Below, piece by piece: positions 36,807 through 44,822 of a stretch of 64,000 nt of DNA. Each line of letters opens with the position of its first letter. Positions within the stretch are counted from its first letter, which is position 1. The notes under the pieces were generated by a model. It had not been told where the DNA came from, searched no databases, and worked only from the letters and a program-made list of their open reading frames with translations. The stretch covers positions 62,001 through 126,000 of the forward strand of contig JAUXQH010000095.1 in assembly GCA_030685065.1 (NCBI GenBank), given 5' to 3'. Made by a program: the position numbers and the translations under genes. This stretch comes from Pseudomonadota bacterium. Lineage in GTDB: Bacteria; Myxococcota_A; UBA796; SXON01.

Positions 36807-36834
36807 CCTCACCCTCCTGAATCAGGAAGTGAGG
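36807..36834. terminator. Nested stem-loop in the gap 36715-37023
   Basis: CCTCAC (36807) pairs with GTGAGG (36834), and inside it CCTGA pairs with TCAGG around a single A. The rest of the ~310-base gap holds no gene that I can support; it marks the change from decayed host genes to the accessory region. No T run follows, so a terminator role is only possible. Confidence 0.35.
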
Positions 36835-37023
36835 CAATATGGAATCACCCATTGCAACGCCCGCTCTCGCTCACCAAGCTCCACCAGGCCCGCCTACCGG
36901 TACTCGATACGGTTCCGAGCTGCCCCTCCACGTCGAGGGGCTCCAGCCGCCGAAGCTCCGGGCTGCATGAGCACAATCGCCTGATCTGGTGTACTTCCGG
37001 TCGCGAACCCGTACAGTAGGCAC

Positions 37024-37353
37024 ATGAAGCGCCCGCCTATTCCCGGCTCCCACGTCCGCGTTCTCGATGAAGAGCAACTTCCCCACCTGGTCCTCGGCAC
37101 CCTTCCAGACAACTGGGTAGACGTTCTCTGCCCGTCGGGGCTGACCGAACGGGTCGGGCTGCAACGCCTCCGGGCCTGGGATTACAGGACTCGGCACCTC
37201 ACCGTGAGGGAATCGGAACCTCCTTGCGAAGTTCGGGGAGGATCGCCCGCATCAACGTCTCCAACGCGCTCTCCCGAAGGAACGGGTAGCCCGGAGTCGA
37301 ACAGTCGCGTGCCTCCTCTCGGCCGTACACGCGGTGTTCCTTCGGAAGATTGA
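37024..37353 (+). CDS. Small hypothetical protein, 3' half doubtful
   Basis: ATG 37024. The first 58 residues look coding (GSHVRVLDEEQLPHLVLGTLPDNWVDVLCPSGLTERVGLQRLRAWDYRTR), like a short SH3/beta-barrel-type protein. After 37199 the frame runs antisense through the end of the gene on the other strand and becomes Pro/Ser/Gly-rich. The original gene may have been cut at a junction near 37195, where a short CCTCAC-CG-TGAGG-type palindrome lies. Confidence 0.4.
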   Translation: MKRPPIPGSHVRVLDEEQLPHLVLGTLPDNWVDVLCPSGLTERVGLQRLRAWDYRTRHLTVRESEPPCEVRGGSPASTSPTRSPEGTGSPESNSRVPPLGRTRGVPSED

Positions 37354-37735
37354 TCACCGCGCCGAGCCACTTCTTCTCGACGCGATCCCACACGAGTCCG
37401 GACGGCCATCGTGGCTTCAGCGGCTCCCGCAGCCAATCGGTGTTCGCCTCGATGAATCCAGCCCGACCCACGTGGACGACGAACTTCGGATTCGCGCCCA
37501 CTTTGGTGAAGCAGTACCACCCCTCGATCGTCAGGTTGTCCTCCCGCCCCGCTTGGCGGACGAGGTAGCCGTAGTCGGAAATGAGGTTCATCGCCTGGGT
37601 TAGAAGCCTCTCAGACGCCTCCGTGATTTCGGGGATCGTGGCTCCCCGAAACGCCTTGTCGTCCAGGTTGCTATGACCGCGCAGCAAGTCGCGCGCAGCT
37701 TCGTCATCGTAGGCGTGAAGAGGAATAGCTTCCAT
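37199..37735 (-). CDS. Hypothetical protein of the accessory region
   Basis: ATG 37735 with CCGGAG eleven bases upstream; 178 residues. No signal peptide or transmembrane segment. Readable parts: IPEITEASERLLTQAMNLISDYGYLVRQAG, EGWYCFTKVGANPKFVVHVG, then EARDCSTPGYPFLRESALETLMRAILPELRKEV. Codon use and GC are lower than in the host genes to the left. I do not recognise a family. It is the last plausible gene of the minus-strand group before the two small membrane-protein units. Confidence 0.5.
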   Translation of the reverse strand: MEAIPLHAYDDEAARDLLRGHSNLDDKAFRGATIPEITEASERLLTQAMNLISDYGYLVRQAGREDNLTIEGWYCFTKVGANPKFVVHVGRAGFIEANTDWLREPLKPRWPSGLVWDRVEKKWLGAVINLPKEHRVYGREEARDCSTPGYPFLRESALETLMRAILPELRKEVPIPSR

Positions 37736-37781
37736 GCAAAATCTCCGGATGCGACGGCGATAGGCACCGCTAGCCGCACCG

Positions 37782-38018
37782 TCAAGGCCAAATCTTTGCG
37801 AGCCCCAACACGGCGGCGACGACGGCCGCCGCGTCCCGGCCGTTGTAGACGAGGACGGTCACGAGGACAGCCACGACGACCACCGCGCAGGCGATGGCGA
37901 CGGGCTTGAACAGGTACTTCCCGAGAGGCTCAATGGCCTTCACCGGGATGTTGATCTCGATGCGGTCGCGAGAGCGGGGAACGCGAGGCTTGTCGGGCAC
38001 TTGGAGTGAGGAGGGCAT
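37782..38018 (-). CDS. Small membrane protein, unit 1
   Basis: ATG 38018, 78 residues: a charged N-terminus (MPSSLQVPDKPRVPRSRDRIEIN), an amphipathic stretch, one strong transmembrane helix (KPVAIACAVVVVAVLVTVLVY) and a short hydrophobic end. The likely ribosome site AAGGA lies in one arm of a leader hairpin (38021-38044). About 400 bases of leader carry a second, larger hairpin conserved in unit 2. No family recognised; a holin-like, toxin or phage-exclusion role would be speculation. Confidence 0.5.
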   Translation of the reverse strand: MPSSLQVPDKPRVPRSRDRIEINIPVKAIEPLGKYLFKPVAIACAVVVVAVLVTVLVYNGRDAAAVVAAVLGLAKIWP

Positions 38019-38020
38019 TA

Positions 38021-38119
38021 GGATTCCTTGCAGTGGTGGAATCCGCGTCTGCTGCCCCCTGTTCGGAGACAGACGACGCGGCTTCCTTCTCGTAGAAGGG
38101 CGCGAGGTCTGTCGCCGAA
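38021..38119 (-). ncRNA. Structured 5' leader of unit 1 (two hairpins)
   Basis: Plus-strand coordinates. Hairpin 1 spans 38062-38119: TTCGG/CCGAA, then GACAGAC/GTCTGTC after an A-G mismatch, a 3x3 internal loop, GCG/CGC, and a terminal CCTTCT/AGAAGG stem. Hairpin 2 spans 38021-38044 (GGATTCC/GGAATCC) and contains the ribosome site of the membrane protein. Unit 2 keeps every element with compensating base changes. Confidence 0.65.
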
Positions 38120-38391
38120 GAGACTATGAAGATCCACTAATGGCTGGACCCGAGTGACTCTCAGGGCCCTCCACCATCCGCTTGGTCGTTACGGATGCTC
38201 CCCTGATCGTAGGGGGAACGGAGCTTTCTCTTGACGATGTGATGTCTATGCTCTGTGGCTGGGTTCGGGCTCCTGGGACGAGAGGGAGACTTGAGGGACG
38301 TTCTGGCTTCCTGCCAGTGCCCGACCAAAGCGCGACGATCCACGCTCAGGGAGGCTGAGATCGACATCCAAACCGGACGCCGATGGACGTC

Positions 38392-38455
38392 ATGTAGCGC
38401 GCCTCTAACCGAGGCGTCAACAGATCTTTTCAACACAGCTTGGCATGGTTCTTGC
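38392..38455 (-). promoter_or_regulatory. Promoter region of unit 1
   Basis: On the minus strand TTGACG (38420-38415) is followed after 17-18 bases by CTACATG, a weak -10. GTTGACGCCTC is identical in unit 2. About 20 bases further upstream lies GCAAG...TGCC (38455-38441). Read on the plus strand this is TGGCAT-N5-TTGC, a near-perfect sigma-54 promoter, but no plus-strand gene follows it. It may instead be an activator site. Confidence 0.45.
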
Positions 38456-38481
38456 GTTTCGACCGGGTGGTCCCGCGCGCG

Positions 38482-38757
38482 TCACCCGCTCCCGCCCTTC
38501 AAGACGTGCTGGCCCACCCCAGCGACGGCGAGCCCCCCGACGATGAGCGTGCCTGCAAGCGTCACCTGCTCAGGTCGGAGAATCTGCAGCGCGACACCGC
38601 CAAGCACGATGGCGGCACCCGCGCAGATGGAGAGAGCGCGTGCCAGCATCGAGCTACTGCGCTCCCGACTGGCAAGGTGGAGGCGGGCGAGATCGGTCAC
38701 CGTCGCCGCAGGGAGGATTATCTGCTGAGGCGGCTCTGTCTTCTTGGGAGTCGGCAT
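38482..38757 (-). CDS. Small membrane protein, unit 2
   Basis: ATG 38757, 91 residues: MPTPKKTEPPQQIILPAATV, an amphipathic helix (TDLARLHLASRERSSSMLAR) and two transmembrane helices (ALSICAGAAIVLGGVALQIL; LAGTLIVGGLAVAGVGQHVL). It ends 27 bases beyond the promoter box of unit 1, so the two units are tandem. The two proteins differ in sequence but share the polar N-terminus/TM plan and the leader. No family recognised. Confidence 0.5.
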   Translation of the reverse strand: MPTPKKTEPPQQIILPAATVTDLARLHLASRERSSSMLARALSICAGAAIVLGGVALQILRPEQVTLAGTLIVGGLAVAGVGQHVLKGGSG

Positions 38758-38762
38758 GCGGA

Positions 38763-38860
38763 GATCCAGGGGTGTGGAGGATCCGCGCTGCCTGCCTCGT
38801 CGGAGACAGACAACGCGGCATCCTCCGGGTGAATCGGAGGGCGCGAAGTCTGTCGCCGGC
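38763..38860 (-). ncRNA. Structured 5' leader of unit 2 (two hairpins)
   Basis: Hairpin 1 spans 38799-38860: GTCGG/CCGGC with a G-U pair, GACAGAC/GTCTGTC, a 3x3 loop, GCG/CGC, and terminal CCTCCG/CGGAGG. Hairpin 2 pairs GATCC (38763-38767) with GGATC (38779-38783) just before the ATG. Further upstream the leader holds two more stems: GACGGCC/GGCCGTC (38879-38907) and CTCCTCT/AGAGGAG (38928-38947). Confidence 0.65.
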
Positions 38861-39100
38861 GAGTCTGCATGCCTACACGACGGCCGATCTATCGATCGGG
38901 GGCCGTCTACCGAGTTTAGTCGGGGGTCTCCTCTGAGCGAAGAGGAGGGAGGGAAAGGCTCTCAGCGATTTCTTTCGTAGAGACAGGCGGTTGTAGGCCG
39001 CCGATGCTTCCTTGTGGGCAATATCAAAATCAGCTGCCTCGTTCTCGTCGCTCCGGGTCCGGGCAGGGCAATCACCACCGGAATGAACCGGCGGATGTGT

Positions 39101-39165
39101 TCGATATGCACATGAGGTAGAGGCGTCAACGGTGGCTCGGGAATTTACCTCGGCACGCCGCTTGC
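39101..39165. promoter_or_regulatory. Bidirectional promoter region: unit 2 (minus) and type III R-M (plus)
   Basis: Minus strand: TTGACG (39129-39124), 17 bases, TATCGA (39106-39101), a good sigma-70-type pair driving the unit 2 leader. Plus strand: CGGCACGCCGCTTGC at 39151-39165 keeps GG-N10-GC and 9 of 10 sigma-54 consensus bases, 73 bases ahead of the methyltransferase ATG. Which reading is used cannot be decided from sequence alone. Confidence 0.5.
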
Positions 39166-39237
39166 TTCCGACCCGTGAGGCGCCCCACGGTCTTCCGCGC
39201 GCTGCGATAAGCTGCGCCGCCTGAGGAACGATCAAGG

Positions 39238-40995
39238 ATGCCGTCGCTCGACTGGATCGGGAAGCCCGCCGTGGTGGGCCACCACCGCGAAGTGCCCTAC
39301 CTGCTGACCACCGCCGACGGGCGCTTCGCCGCTGGGGACGTCGATTCGGGGAACATCCTCGTGCAAGGCGACAACCTGACCGCCCTGAAGGCTCTCCTTC
39401 CGCGCTACGGCGGACGGGTCCGGTGCATCTACATCGACCCGCCGTACAACACGGGGAACGAGGGCTGGGTCTACAACGACAACGTGAGCCACCCGGAGAT
39501 CGTGAAGTGGCTCGGTAAGCTCGTCGGGAAGGAGGCCGAGGATCTGTCGCGGCACGACAAGTGGCTGTGCATGATGTACCCGCGCCTTTCGCTCCTCCGT
39601 GAGTTCCTCACTCCCGACGGCGTCATCTTCATCAGCATCGGCTCGGACGAGGTCGGCAACCTGCGGGTCATCTGCGACGAGATCTTCGGCCCCCGGAACC
39701 TCATCGAGATGTTCATCTGGCAGATCGAGGGCAACACCGAGAACCAGGAGGACATCACCTCGGTCCACGAGTACGTGCTCGCCTACTCCCGGAATCCCGA
39801 GAAGCCGAAGATCGGCAGGGTGATCGACCCGAACGTCGCCGAGGACTCGAAGCTGTTCCGCGACTTCGCTGAAAACTCCATTATCAAGAACGGGGACACG
39901 AACCCCGCCTCGATCATCGAGCTGCCGGCAGGCTTCAAGTGCTCGGTCGACACGCTGTACCTTGCCGCCCACCCGTTCGCCGCCGCGTTCGTCGCCAAGG
40001 TCGAGTCTCGGAAGGACCGCGACATCAGCAGGGACATGAAGGCGGACTACGACAACGTCAACTACCCGGTGCGGCTCGACGACATGGTCGTCGAGGACGG
40101 GGTGCTCGTGAAGCCCTGCCGCGTCTACTCGGGCTGGTCGTCGGCCAACAAGATCCGGAACTTCATCCAGGGCGGCTTCGCGCCGTTGGTCGAGGCCGAC
40201 GGGAGCCGGCTGCACTTCTACGTGTCGCACACCGGCGTGCCGACGTATCGGCGCGAGGACCGGAAGGGACACTTCGTGCCGACCATCCTCCGGAACATGG
40301 GAACGACCGAGACCGCGTCGAACACCCTGGAGCGCATGGGCGTCGACTTCGACTACCCGAAGCCGGTCCGCCTGATCGAGCACCTGCTGTCGCTCTACAC
40401 GAAGCCGGGCGACATCGTGATGGACTCCTTCTGCGGCTCCGGGACGACGGGACAGGCTGCGCTGAAGCTCAACCGCGAGAAGGACATGGGCCTCCGGTTC
40501 ATCCTGGTCGAGCTGGACACCCATGTGGCCGAGAACGTAGCGGCGAAGCGCCTGAAGTCCGTGATCGAGGGCTACACGGAGCGCCGCAACGGGAAGAAGG
40601 CGTCGCCAGTGCCGATCCCCGGGCTTGGCGGTGGGCTCCAGTTCCTCCGCCTCGCTCAGCCGCTCATGCACGAGTCCGGGCGCGTGAACGACGGCGTGAC
40701 GTTCGCGGACCTCGCATCCCACGTCTACTTCGCCGTGACGGGCAGGCCGCTGCCCGAGGGCACGACAGCCGAGCGCCCGCTCGTTGGGGTGCTTGAGGGG
40801 GTGGCGGTCTACCTCCTGTTCAACGAGCCCGAGGCCGGCATCCCCGCCATCCTCAACAGCCAGACGCTCCGCTCGCTGCCCCCGCACGAAGGGCCCCGCG
40901 TCGTGTGGGCCGACGGGACGACGCTGTCCGAAGCACGCCTCCAGCGCGAGAACGTGTCGTTCCGGCAGCTCCCCTACGACCTGAAGGTGGGCTGA
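39238..40995 (+). CDS. mod: Type III restriction-modification DNA methyltransferase (Mod)
   Basis: 585 residues, ATG preceded by AAGG. IYIDPPYNTGNEGW near residue 67 is the DPPY catalytic motif of adenine-N6 methyltransferases, and MDSFCGSGTTGQAAL near 395 is the SAM-binding motif. This beta-class order is typical of Mod subunits. The part between them and the C-terminus should hold target recognition. The restriction subunit gene starts two bases after the stop. In such systems Mod recognises and methylates one strand of a 5-6 bp asymmetric site and is required for cleavage by Res. No simple-sequence repeat for phase variation is seen in the gene. Confidence 0.85.
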   Translation: MPSLDWIGKPAVVGHHREVPYLLTTADGRFAAGDVDSGNILVQGDNLTALKALLPRYGGRVRCIYIDPPYNTGNEGWVYNDNVSHPEIVKWLGKLVGKEAEDLSRHDKWLCMMYPRLSLLREFLTPDGVIFISIGSDEVGNLRVICDEIFGPRNLIEMFIWQIEGNTENQEDITSVHEYVLAYSRNPEKPKIGRVIDPNVAEDSKLFRDFAENSIIKNGDTNPASIIELPAGFKCSVDTLYLAAHPFAAAFVAKVESRKDRDISRDMKADYDNVNYPVRLDDMVVEDGVLVKPCRVYSGWSSANKIRNFIQGGFAPLVEADGSRLHFYVSHTGVPTYRREDRKGHFVPTILRNMGTTETASNTLERMGVDFDYPKPVRLIEHLLSLYTKPGDIVMDSFCGSGTTGQAALKLNREKDMGLRFILVELDTHVAENVAAKRLKSVIEGYTERRNGKKASPVPIPGLGGGLQFLRLAQPLMHESGRVNDGVTFADLASHVYFAVTGRPLPEGTTAERPLVGVLEGVAVYLLFNEPEAGIPAILNSQTLRSLPPHEGPRVVWADGTTLSEARLQRENVSFRQLPYDLKVG

Positions 40996-40996
40996 A

Positions 40997-43594
40997 ATGC
41001 TGAGCCTCAAGAACTACCAGCGCGCCTGCATCGATGAGCTGCGGACCTTCGCCAAGAAGGTGGGGGAGCACAATCCGAAGGTCGCGTTCTACATGCAGCG
41101 CGAGATGGTCTACCAGCCGGTCCCTGGCCTGCCGGACGTGCCCTACGTGTGCATCCGCGTCCCTACGGGCGGAGGGAAGACGCTGCTCGCGTGCCACGCG
41201 GTTGACGTGATGGCGTCCGAGTACATCCGCCGCGACCCCGTCCTCTGCCTGTGGCTCGTCCCGAGCAACACGATCCTCGACCAGACGCTCAAGGCGCTCC
41301 AAGACACCTCGCACCCCTACCGGCAGGTGCTCGACGCCCGCTTCGGCGGGCGTGTCACCGTGATGTCCCTCGCGGACGCGCTCTACGTCCAGCGCGGCAC
41401 CCTGGACACGGACACGGTGATCATCGTCTCGACCCTTGCGGCCCTGCGGGTGGAGAACAAGGAAGGCCGGAAGATCTACGAGACGGCGGGCGCGCTCCTC
41501 CCCCACTTCTCCGGGCTCCCGCCCGCGCTCGAAGCCTCCGTCGCGAACGCCGACGGCACCATCACGTACTCCCTCGCCAACGTGTTGAAGCTCCGCAAGC
41601 CGATCGTGATCGTTGACGAGGCACACAACGCGCGGACGAACCTCTCCTTCGAGGCGCTCGCTCGGTTTGGCCCCTCCTGCCTGATCGAGTTCACGGCGAC
41701 GCCGCAGCTCAAGAACGACCAGAGCCGCGGTGTCCTCGCCAGCAACGTGCTCACCCAGGTCTCGGCCGCGCAGTTGAAGGCCGAGGAGATGATCAAGCTG
41801 CCGATCCGGCTGCTCATGAACTCGGACTGGCACGAGACCCTCGCGCTCGCAGTCCAGAAGCAGCGCGAGCTGGACGCGATCGCCCAGAAGGAGCTGGACG
41901 CCACCGGCGAGTACATCCGGCCGATCGTGCTCATCCAGGCGCAGTCGCGGCTGAAGGGCGAGGAGCGGCTCACCGCGGACGTGATCAAGGAGACCTTGCA
42001 GAACGACCTGAAGGTCGGGGCGGACGAGATCGCCATCGTGACGGGCGAGGTCCGCGAACTGGACGACGTGGACCTGTTTAGTCCGAAGTGCAAGATCAAC
42101 TTCGTGATTACGCAGCAGGCGTTGAAGGAAGGCTGGGACTGCTCCTTCGCCTACGTGCTGTGCAGCGTCGCCGACGTGTCCTCCTCCCGTGATGTCGAGC
42201 AGTTCCTCGGACGCATCCTCCGCCTGCCGCGAGCGAAGAGCAAGCAGAACGAGGAGCTGAACTGCGCCTACGCCATCGTCAGCTCGAAGCAGACCAACAA
42301 TACGATGAATGCTCTGGCCGAGGCGCTGATCGAGAACGGCTTCCAGCGCATCGAGGCGGCCGAGTTCATCCGTCCCGAGGAGCAGGGCAAGCTCCCGTTC
42401 AACTACACCCCGCTCTTCGGCGGCAACCCGACGCTGGAGACCGTAGACGAGACCCCGAACCTGTCGATCCTCCCGGAGAACCTGAAGGAGCGCGTGCGCT
42501 TCGATCCGGGGAGCAAGACCCTCGCCGTCACCGGCAACATCTCCGACGCCGACCAGAACGCCCTCGCCGAGTGCTTCAAGGGCGAGGAGAGCAAGAAGGC
42601 CGTCCGCCGCCTGGTTGCCCGTAGCCGAAGCGCAGCGAAGGTCGCCGCCGACGTGCGCGTCCCGGCCCTGTGCGTCGATGTCCAGGGCAAGCTCGAATGG
42701 TTCGAGACCTCGCACTTCCGCGAGGCCCTGTGGCCGTTGGCGACCTGCGACGCGAACCTGGACGAGAGCCTGTATCCGTCTACTCGTGGCGGCCTCGAGG
42801 AAGCGCTGGTCGACATCACGGCGGACGGGCGGGTCCGGTACGAGTTCATCGCCGACGTGCGCCAGAAGCTCGGCCTGCTCTTCGCCGAGCCGCAGTGGTC
42901 GGTGGCCGCCCTCGTGAACTGGATTGACCGCAGCGTCGACCACCCGGACGTCACGCAGACGCAGTCCACGTTGTTCATCAAGAGCGTCATCGACGGCCTC
43001 ATGTCCTCGCGCGGGGTCGAGTTGGGGCAGCTCGCCCGCGACAAGTACCGACTGCGGAACGCGGTCAGCGCGTTGATCGCCCGCCATCGCCGCGACACGT
43101 CGAACGCCGGGTGGCAGCGCTCCCTCTTCGGCGCCCAGGCCCTCCCGGTCATCACGAGCGCGGAAGCGCCCATCTTGCTCAAGCAGGCGACGTATGCGCC
43201 GAGCTGGTACTACGACGGCGGGTTCAGGTTTCGGAAGCACGCCTTCCCGACCATCGGCGAGCTGAAGGCCGATGGCGAGGAATTCGAGTGCGCGCAGTTC
43301 CTCGACAAGTTGGACGAGACGGCGCGGTGGGTCCGCAACCTTGAGCGTAGGCCGAATGAGTCGTTTTGGCTCCAGACCGCCACCGACCGGTTCTACCCCG
43401 ACTTCGTCGTGGAACTCACCGACGGGCGCATCCTCGTGGTCGAGTACAAGGGTGGCGACCGGTGGAGCAACGACGACTCCAAGGAGAAGCGTGCTCTCGG
43501 TGAGCTGTGGGCGGACAGAAGTGGTGGGCGCTGCCTCTTCGTGATGCCCAATGGCACGGACCTCGCAGCTATCCGGAAGGCCATCGCCGGGTAG
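40997..43594 (+). CDS. res: Type III restriction endonuclease subunit (Res)
   Basis: 865 residues. Superfamily 2 helicase motifs are complete: VPTGGGKTLLA near 56, VDEAHNAR near 208, EFTATPQ near 234, and VEQFLGRILRLP near 400. The C-terminus has PDFVVELTDGRILVVEYKGGD near 801-822, a PD-(D/E)xK nuclease site (D...EYK). It forms a translationally close pair with mod, one base apart. Known function: ATP-driven movement after Mod recognition, cleaving DNA with two inversely oriented unmodified sites. It adjoins phage genes, so it may be carried by the phage or mark the host side of the junction. Confidence 0.85.
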   Translation: MLSLKNYQRACIDELRTFAKKVGEHNPKVAFYMQREMVYQPVPGLPDVPYVCIRVPTGGGKTLLACHAVDVMASEYIRRDPVLCLWLVPSNTILDQTLKALQDTSHPYRQVLDARFGGRVTVMSLADALYVQRGTLDTDTVIIVSTLAALRVENKEGRKIYETAGALLPHFSGLPPALEASVANADGTITYSLANVLKLRKPIVIVDEAHNARTNLSFEALARFGPSCLIEFTATPQLKNDQSRGVLASNVLTQVSAAQLKAEEMIKLPIRLLMNSDWHETLALAVQKQRELDAIAQKELDATGEYIRPIVLIQAQSRLKGEERLTADVIKETLQNDLKVGADEIAIVTGEVRELDDVDLFSPKCKINFVITQQALKEGWDCSFAYVLCSVADVSSSRDVEQFLGRILRLPRAKSKQNEELNCAYAIVSSKQTNNTMNALAEALIENGFQRIEAAEFIRPEEQGKLPFNYTPLFGGNPTLETVDETPNLSILPENLKERVRFDPGSKTLAVTGNISDADQNALAECFKGEESKKAVRRLVARSRSAAKVAADVRVPALCVDVQGKLEWFETSHFREALWPLATCDANLDESLYPSTRGGLEEALVDITADGRVRYEFIADVRQKLGLLFAEPQWSVAALVNWIDRSVDHPDVTQTQSTLFIKSVIDGLMSSRGVELGQLARDKYRLRNAVSALIARHRRDTSNAGWQRSLFGAQALPVITSAEAPILLKQATYAPSWYYDGGFRFRKHAFPTIGELKADGEEFECAQFLDKLDETARWVRNLERRPNESFWLQTATDRFYPDFVVELTDGRILVVEYKGGDRWSNDDSKEKRALGELWADRSGGRCLFVMPNGTDLAAIRKAIAG

Positions 43595-43618
43595 CTCATA
43601 GGACATCCATGAAGAATC

Positions 43619-43660
43619 TGCCGGTTGTTAGCCTATCACACCTCCCAATGGCAACGGAGG
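43619..43660 (+). promoter_or_regulatory. Leader with RBS-covering hairpin, copy 1
   Basis: TGCCGG-TTGTTAGCCTATCA followed by CCTCC (43641-43645) that pairs with the Shine-Dalgarno GGAGG (43656-43660), seven bases before ATG 43668. The same order and wording recurs at 45328-45368. A shared promoter plus a translational switch is likely. Confidence 0.6.
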
Positions 43661-43667
43661 CAAGTAG

Positions 43668-43859
43668 ATGGACACCACCCAAGCGGAGGACCTTGAGAAG
43701 ATGATCGACCAAGTCTTCCAGCGGCTCAACGAGACCCGCCACTTCGTCGACGACTACTACCGCGAGAAAGAGCGACGGTTCGAGGCCGCGATGGAGCGTG
43801 CCCTAACCGAGCCTGGGAGGGTCGCCGAGCGGGTACAGTTGCCACAGGAAGGTGAGTGA
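43668..43859 (+). CDS. Small phage protein, helical
   Basis: 63 residues, ATG after GGAGGCAAGTAG. Entirely helical and charged (EDLEKMIDQVFQRLNETRHFVDDYYREKERRFEAAMERAL), a probable coiled coil. The stop overlaps the next ATG (TGATG). First gene of a four-gene plus-strand cluster. Function not recognised. Confidence 0.55.
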   Translation: MDTTQAEDLEKMIDQVFQRLNETRHFVDDYYREKERRFEAAMERALTEPGRVAERVQLPQEGE

Positions 43860-44176
43860 TGGCCGACGCTATTGATCTCAACACAAGGCTCGACAAGTGG
43901 CGCGACGCGATCCGCAAGGTGGCGTGGCCGGATGCCTACACAGCCTCCGAGGTGGAGGAGGCCACGCTCACCATCGAGAAGCTCCGCGACATGCAGTGGT
44001 CGCAGAAGTACACCATCGGCGACGACCCGACGGTTCACACCTTCCCGGCTGCCACGCTTGGCATCGACTACGGCGTCGGTCCCTCCCGCTGCTGCCTCGT
44101 CCTGAGCACTGTCCAGGAGAACGGCGAGATCACCGTGCACGAGATCGTCGAGGCCCTCGCGCCGGTGAACTCGTGA
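43859..44176 (+). CDS. Hypothetical phage protein
   Basis: 105 residues from ATG 43859, which shares bases with the previous stop; GGAAGG upstream. Helical start (LNTRLDKWRDAIRKVAWPDAYTASEVEEATLTIEKLRDMQW), then a beta part with VGPSRCCLVLSTVQENGEITVHEIVEAL. No family recognised. The end overlaps the next GTG by four bases. Confidence 0.5.
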   Translation: MADAIDLNTRLDKWRDAIRKVAWPDAYTASEVEEATLTIEKLRDMQWSQKYTIGDDPTVHTFPAATLGIDYGVGPSRCCLVLSTVQENGEITVHEIVEALAPVNS

Positions 44177-44457
44177 GTTGGGACGACCACGACGGCGAGC
44201 GCCGCATCTACAGGGCGCCCGGGTTCGATCTCGCCAGCATCCTGGTACTCGACGAGCCTTGCTCCCAGGTCGTCTACGACGAGTGCCTCGCCCGCATCAG
44301 CCCGCTCCGCGCCCTCGCCGGGGACTACCAGCGAGCCGCAGGGGAAGCCTACGCCCAAGGCCAGGACCAGGTAGCCGCGAAGATGCGGGACGCCGCTACG
44401 GAGCTGCGGGCGCTGGCAGACAGGCTCCCCGAGATCCCACCCGTCACGCGGGACTAG
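44173..44457 (+). CDS. Hypothetical phage protein
   Basis: GTG 44173 (GTGA overlap with the previous stop), 94 residues. Acidic start SWDDHDGERRIYRAPGFDLAS, then a helical body (CSQVVYDECLARISPLRALAGDYQRAAGEAYAQGQDQVAAKMRDAATELRALADRLPE). No family recognised. Translational coupling suggests it works with its neighbours. Confidence 0.5.
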   Translation: MSWDDHDGERRIYRAPGFDLASILVLDEPCSQVVYDECLARISPLRALAGDYQRAAGEAYAQGQDQVAAKMRDAATELRALADRLPEIPPVTRD

Positions 44458-44462
44458 CCGAG

Positions 44463-44822
44463 GTGGTAACCGCACTGAACAACGAGATCTCCAAGTGCCA
44501 GACCCGGTTTGCGGAGCGGGTGAAGGAATATCTCGCTGAGCGACTGTTGCCCACGTTGCCTCCGGCCGAGGACGAAGAAGCAGCCCTCGACGTGACGCTG
44601 GAATGGACCCACTACGACGACCCGTGTGGTCGGTGGTGGCGACTCCTGAAGAGACCGAAGGGGCACGTCGCGTTCTTCGTGTCGGAAGCATATCCGTGGA
44701 CGAAGTACACGCGCGCCGGTGCCACGATCGTGGTCGTGCCAGGGATCTCCGCCTTGGCCGACCCTCTCCGTGCCCTTGCTGCGGCCTGCCAACACCTGCA
44801 ATGTGACCCTACGACGGCCTGA
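44463..44822 (+). CDS. Hypothetical phage protein
   Basis: GTG 44463 chosen because it follows the previous stop by five bases and starts the coding-like part (VTALNNEISKCQTRFAERVKEYLAERLLPTLPPAEDEEAALDVTLEW). 119 residues. A WW-GxVxFF-type middle (CGRWWRLLKRPKGHVAFFVSEAYPW) and a C-terminal helix. The 3' end overlaps the convergent sigma-like gene by 14 bases. Function not recognised. Confidence 0.45.
   Translation: MVTALNNEISKCQTRFAERVKEYLAERLLPTLPPAEDEEAALDVTLEWTHYDDPCGRWWRLLKRPKGHVAFFVSEAYPWTKYTRAGATIVVVPGISALADPLRALAAACQHLQCDPTTA

Noticed and set aside
36715..37023. tRNA gene or phage attachment site at the left edge of the accessory region
   Set aside because: No cloverleaf, no T-loop sequence, and no matching direct repeat visible elsewhere in the window.
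37786..37799. Another GG-N10-GC sigma-54-like site
   Set aside because: It lies inside the small membrane-protein gene of unit 1, lacks the GAGGCGTCAAC neighbour of the other boxes, and matches the consensus poorly.
38161..38436. 91-residue ORF in the leader of unit 1
   Set aside because: It starts with TTG without a ribosome site ahead of the predicted promoter, has no counterpart in unit 2, and overlaps the structured leader. A short leader peptide cannot be excluded.
38021..38860. Integron-type attC sites
   Set aside because: The hairpins lie upstream of, not after, each gene. They lack the RYYYAAC/GTTRRRY core boxes, and no integrase is present.
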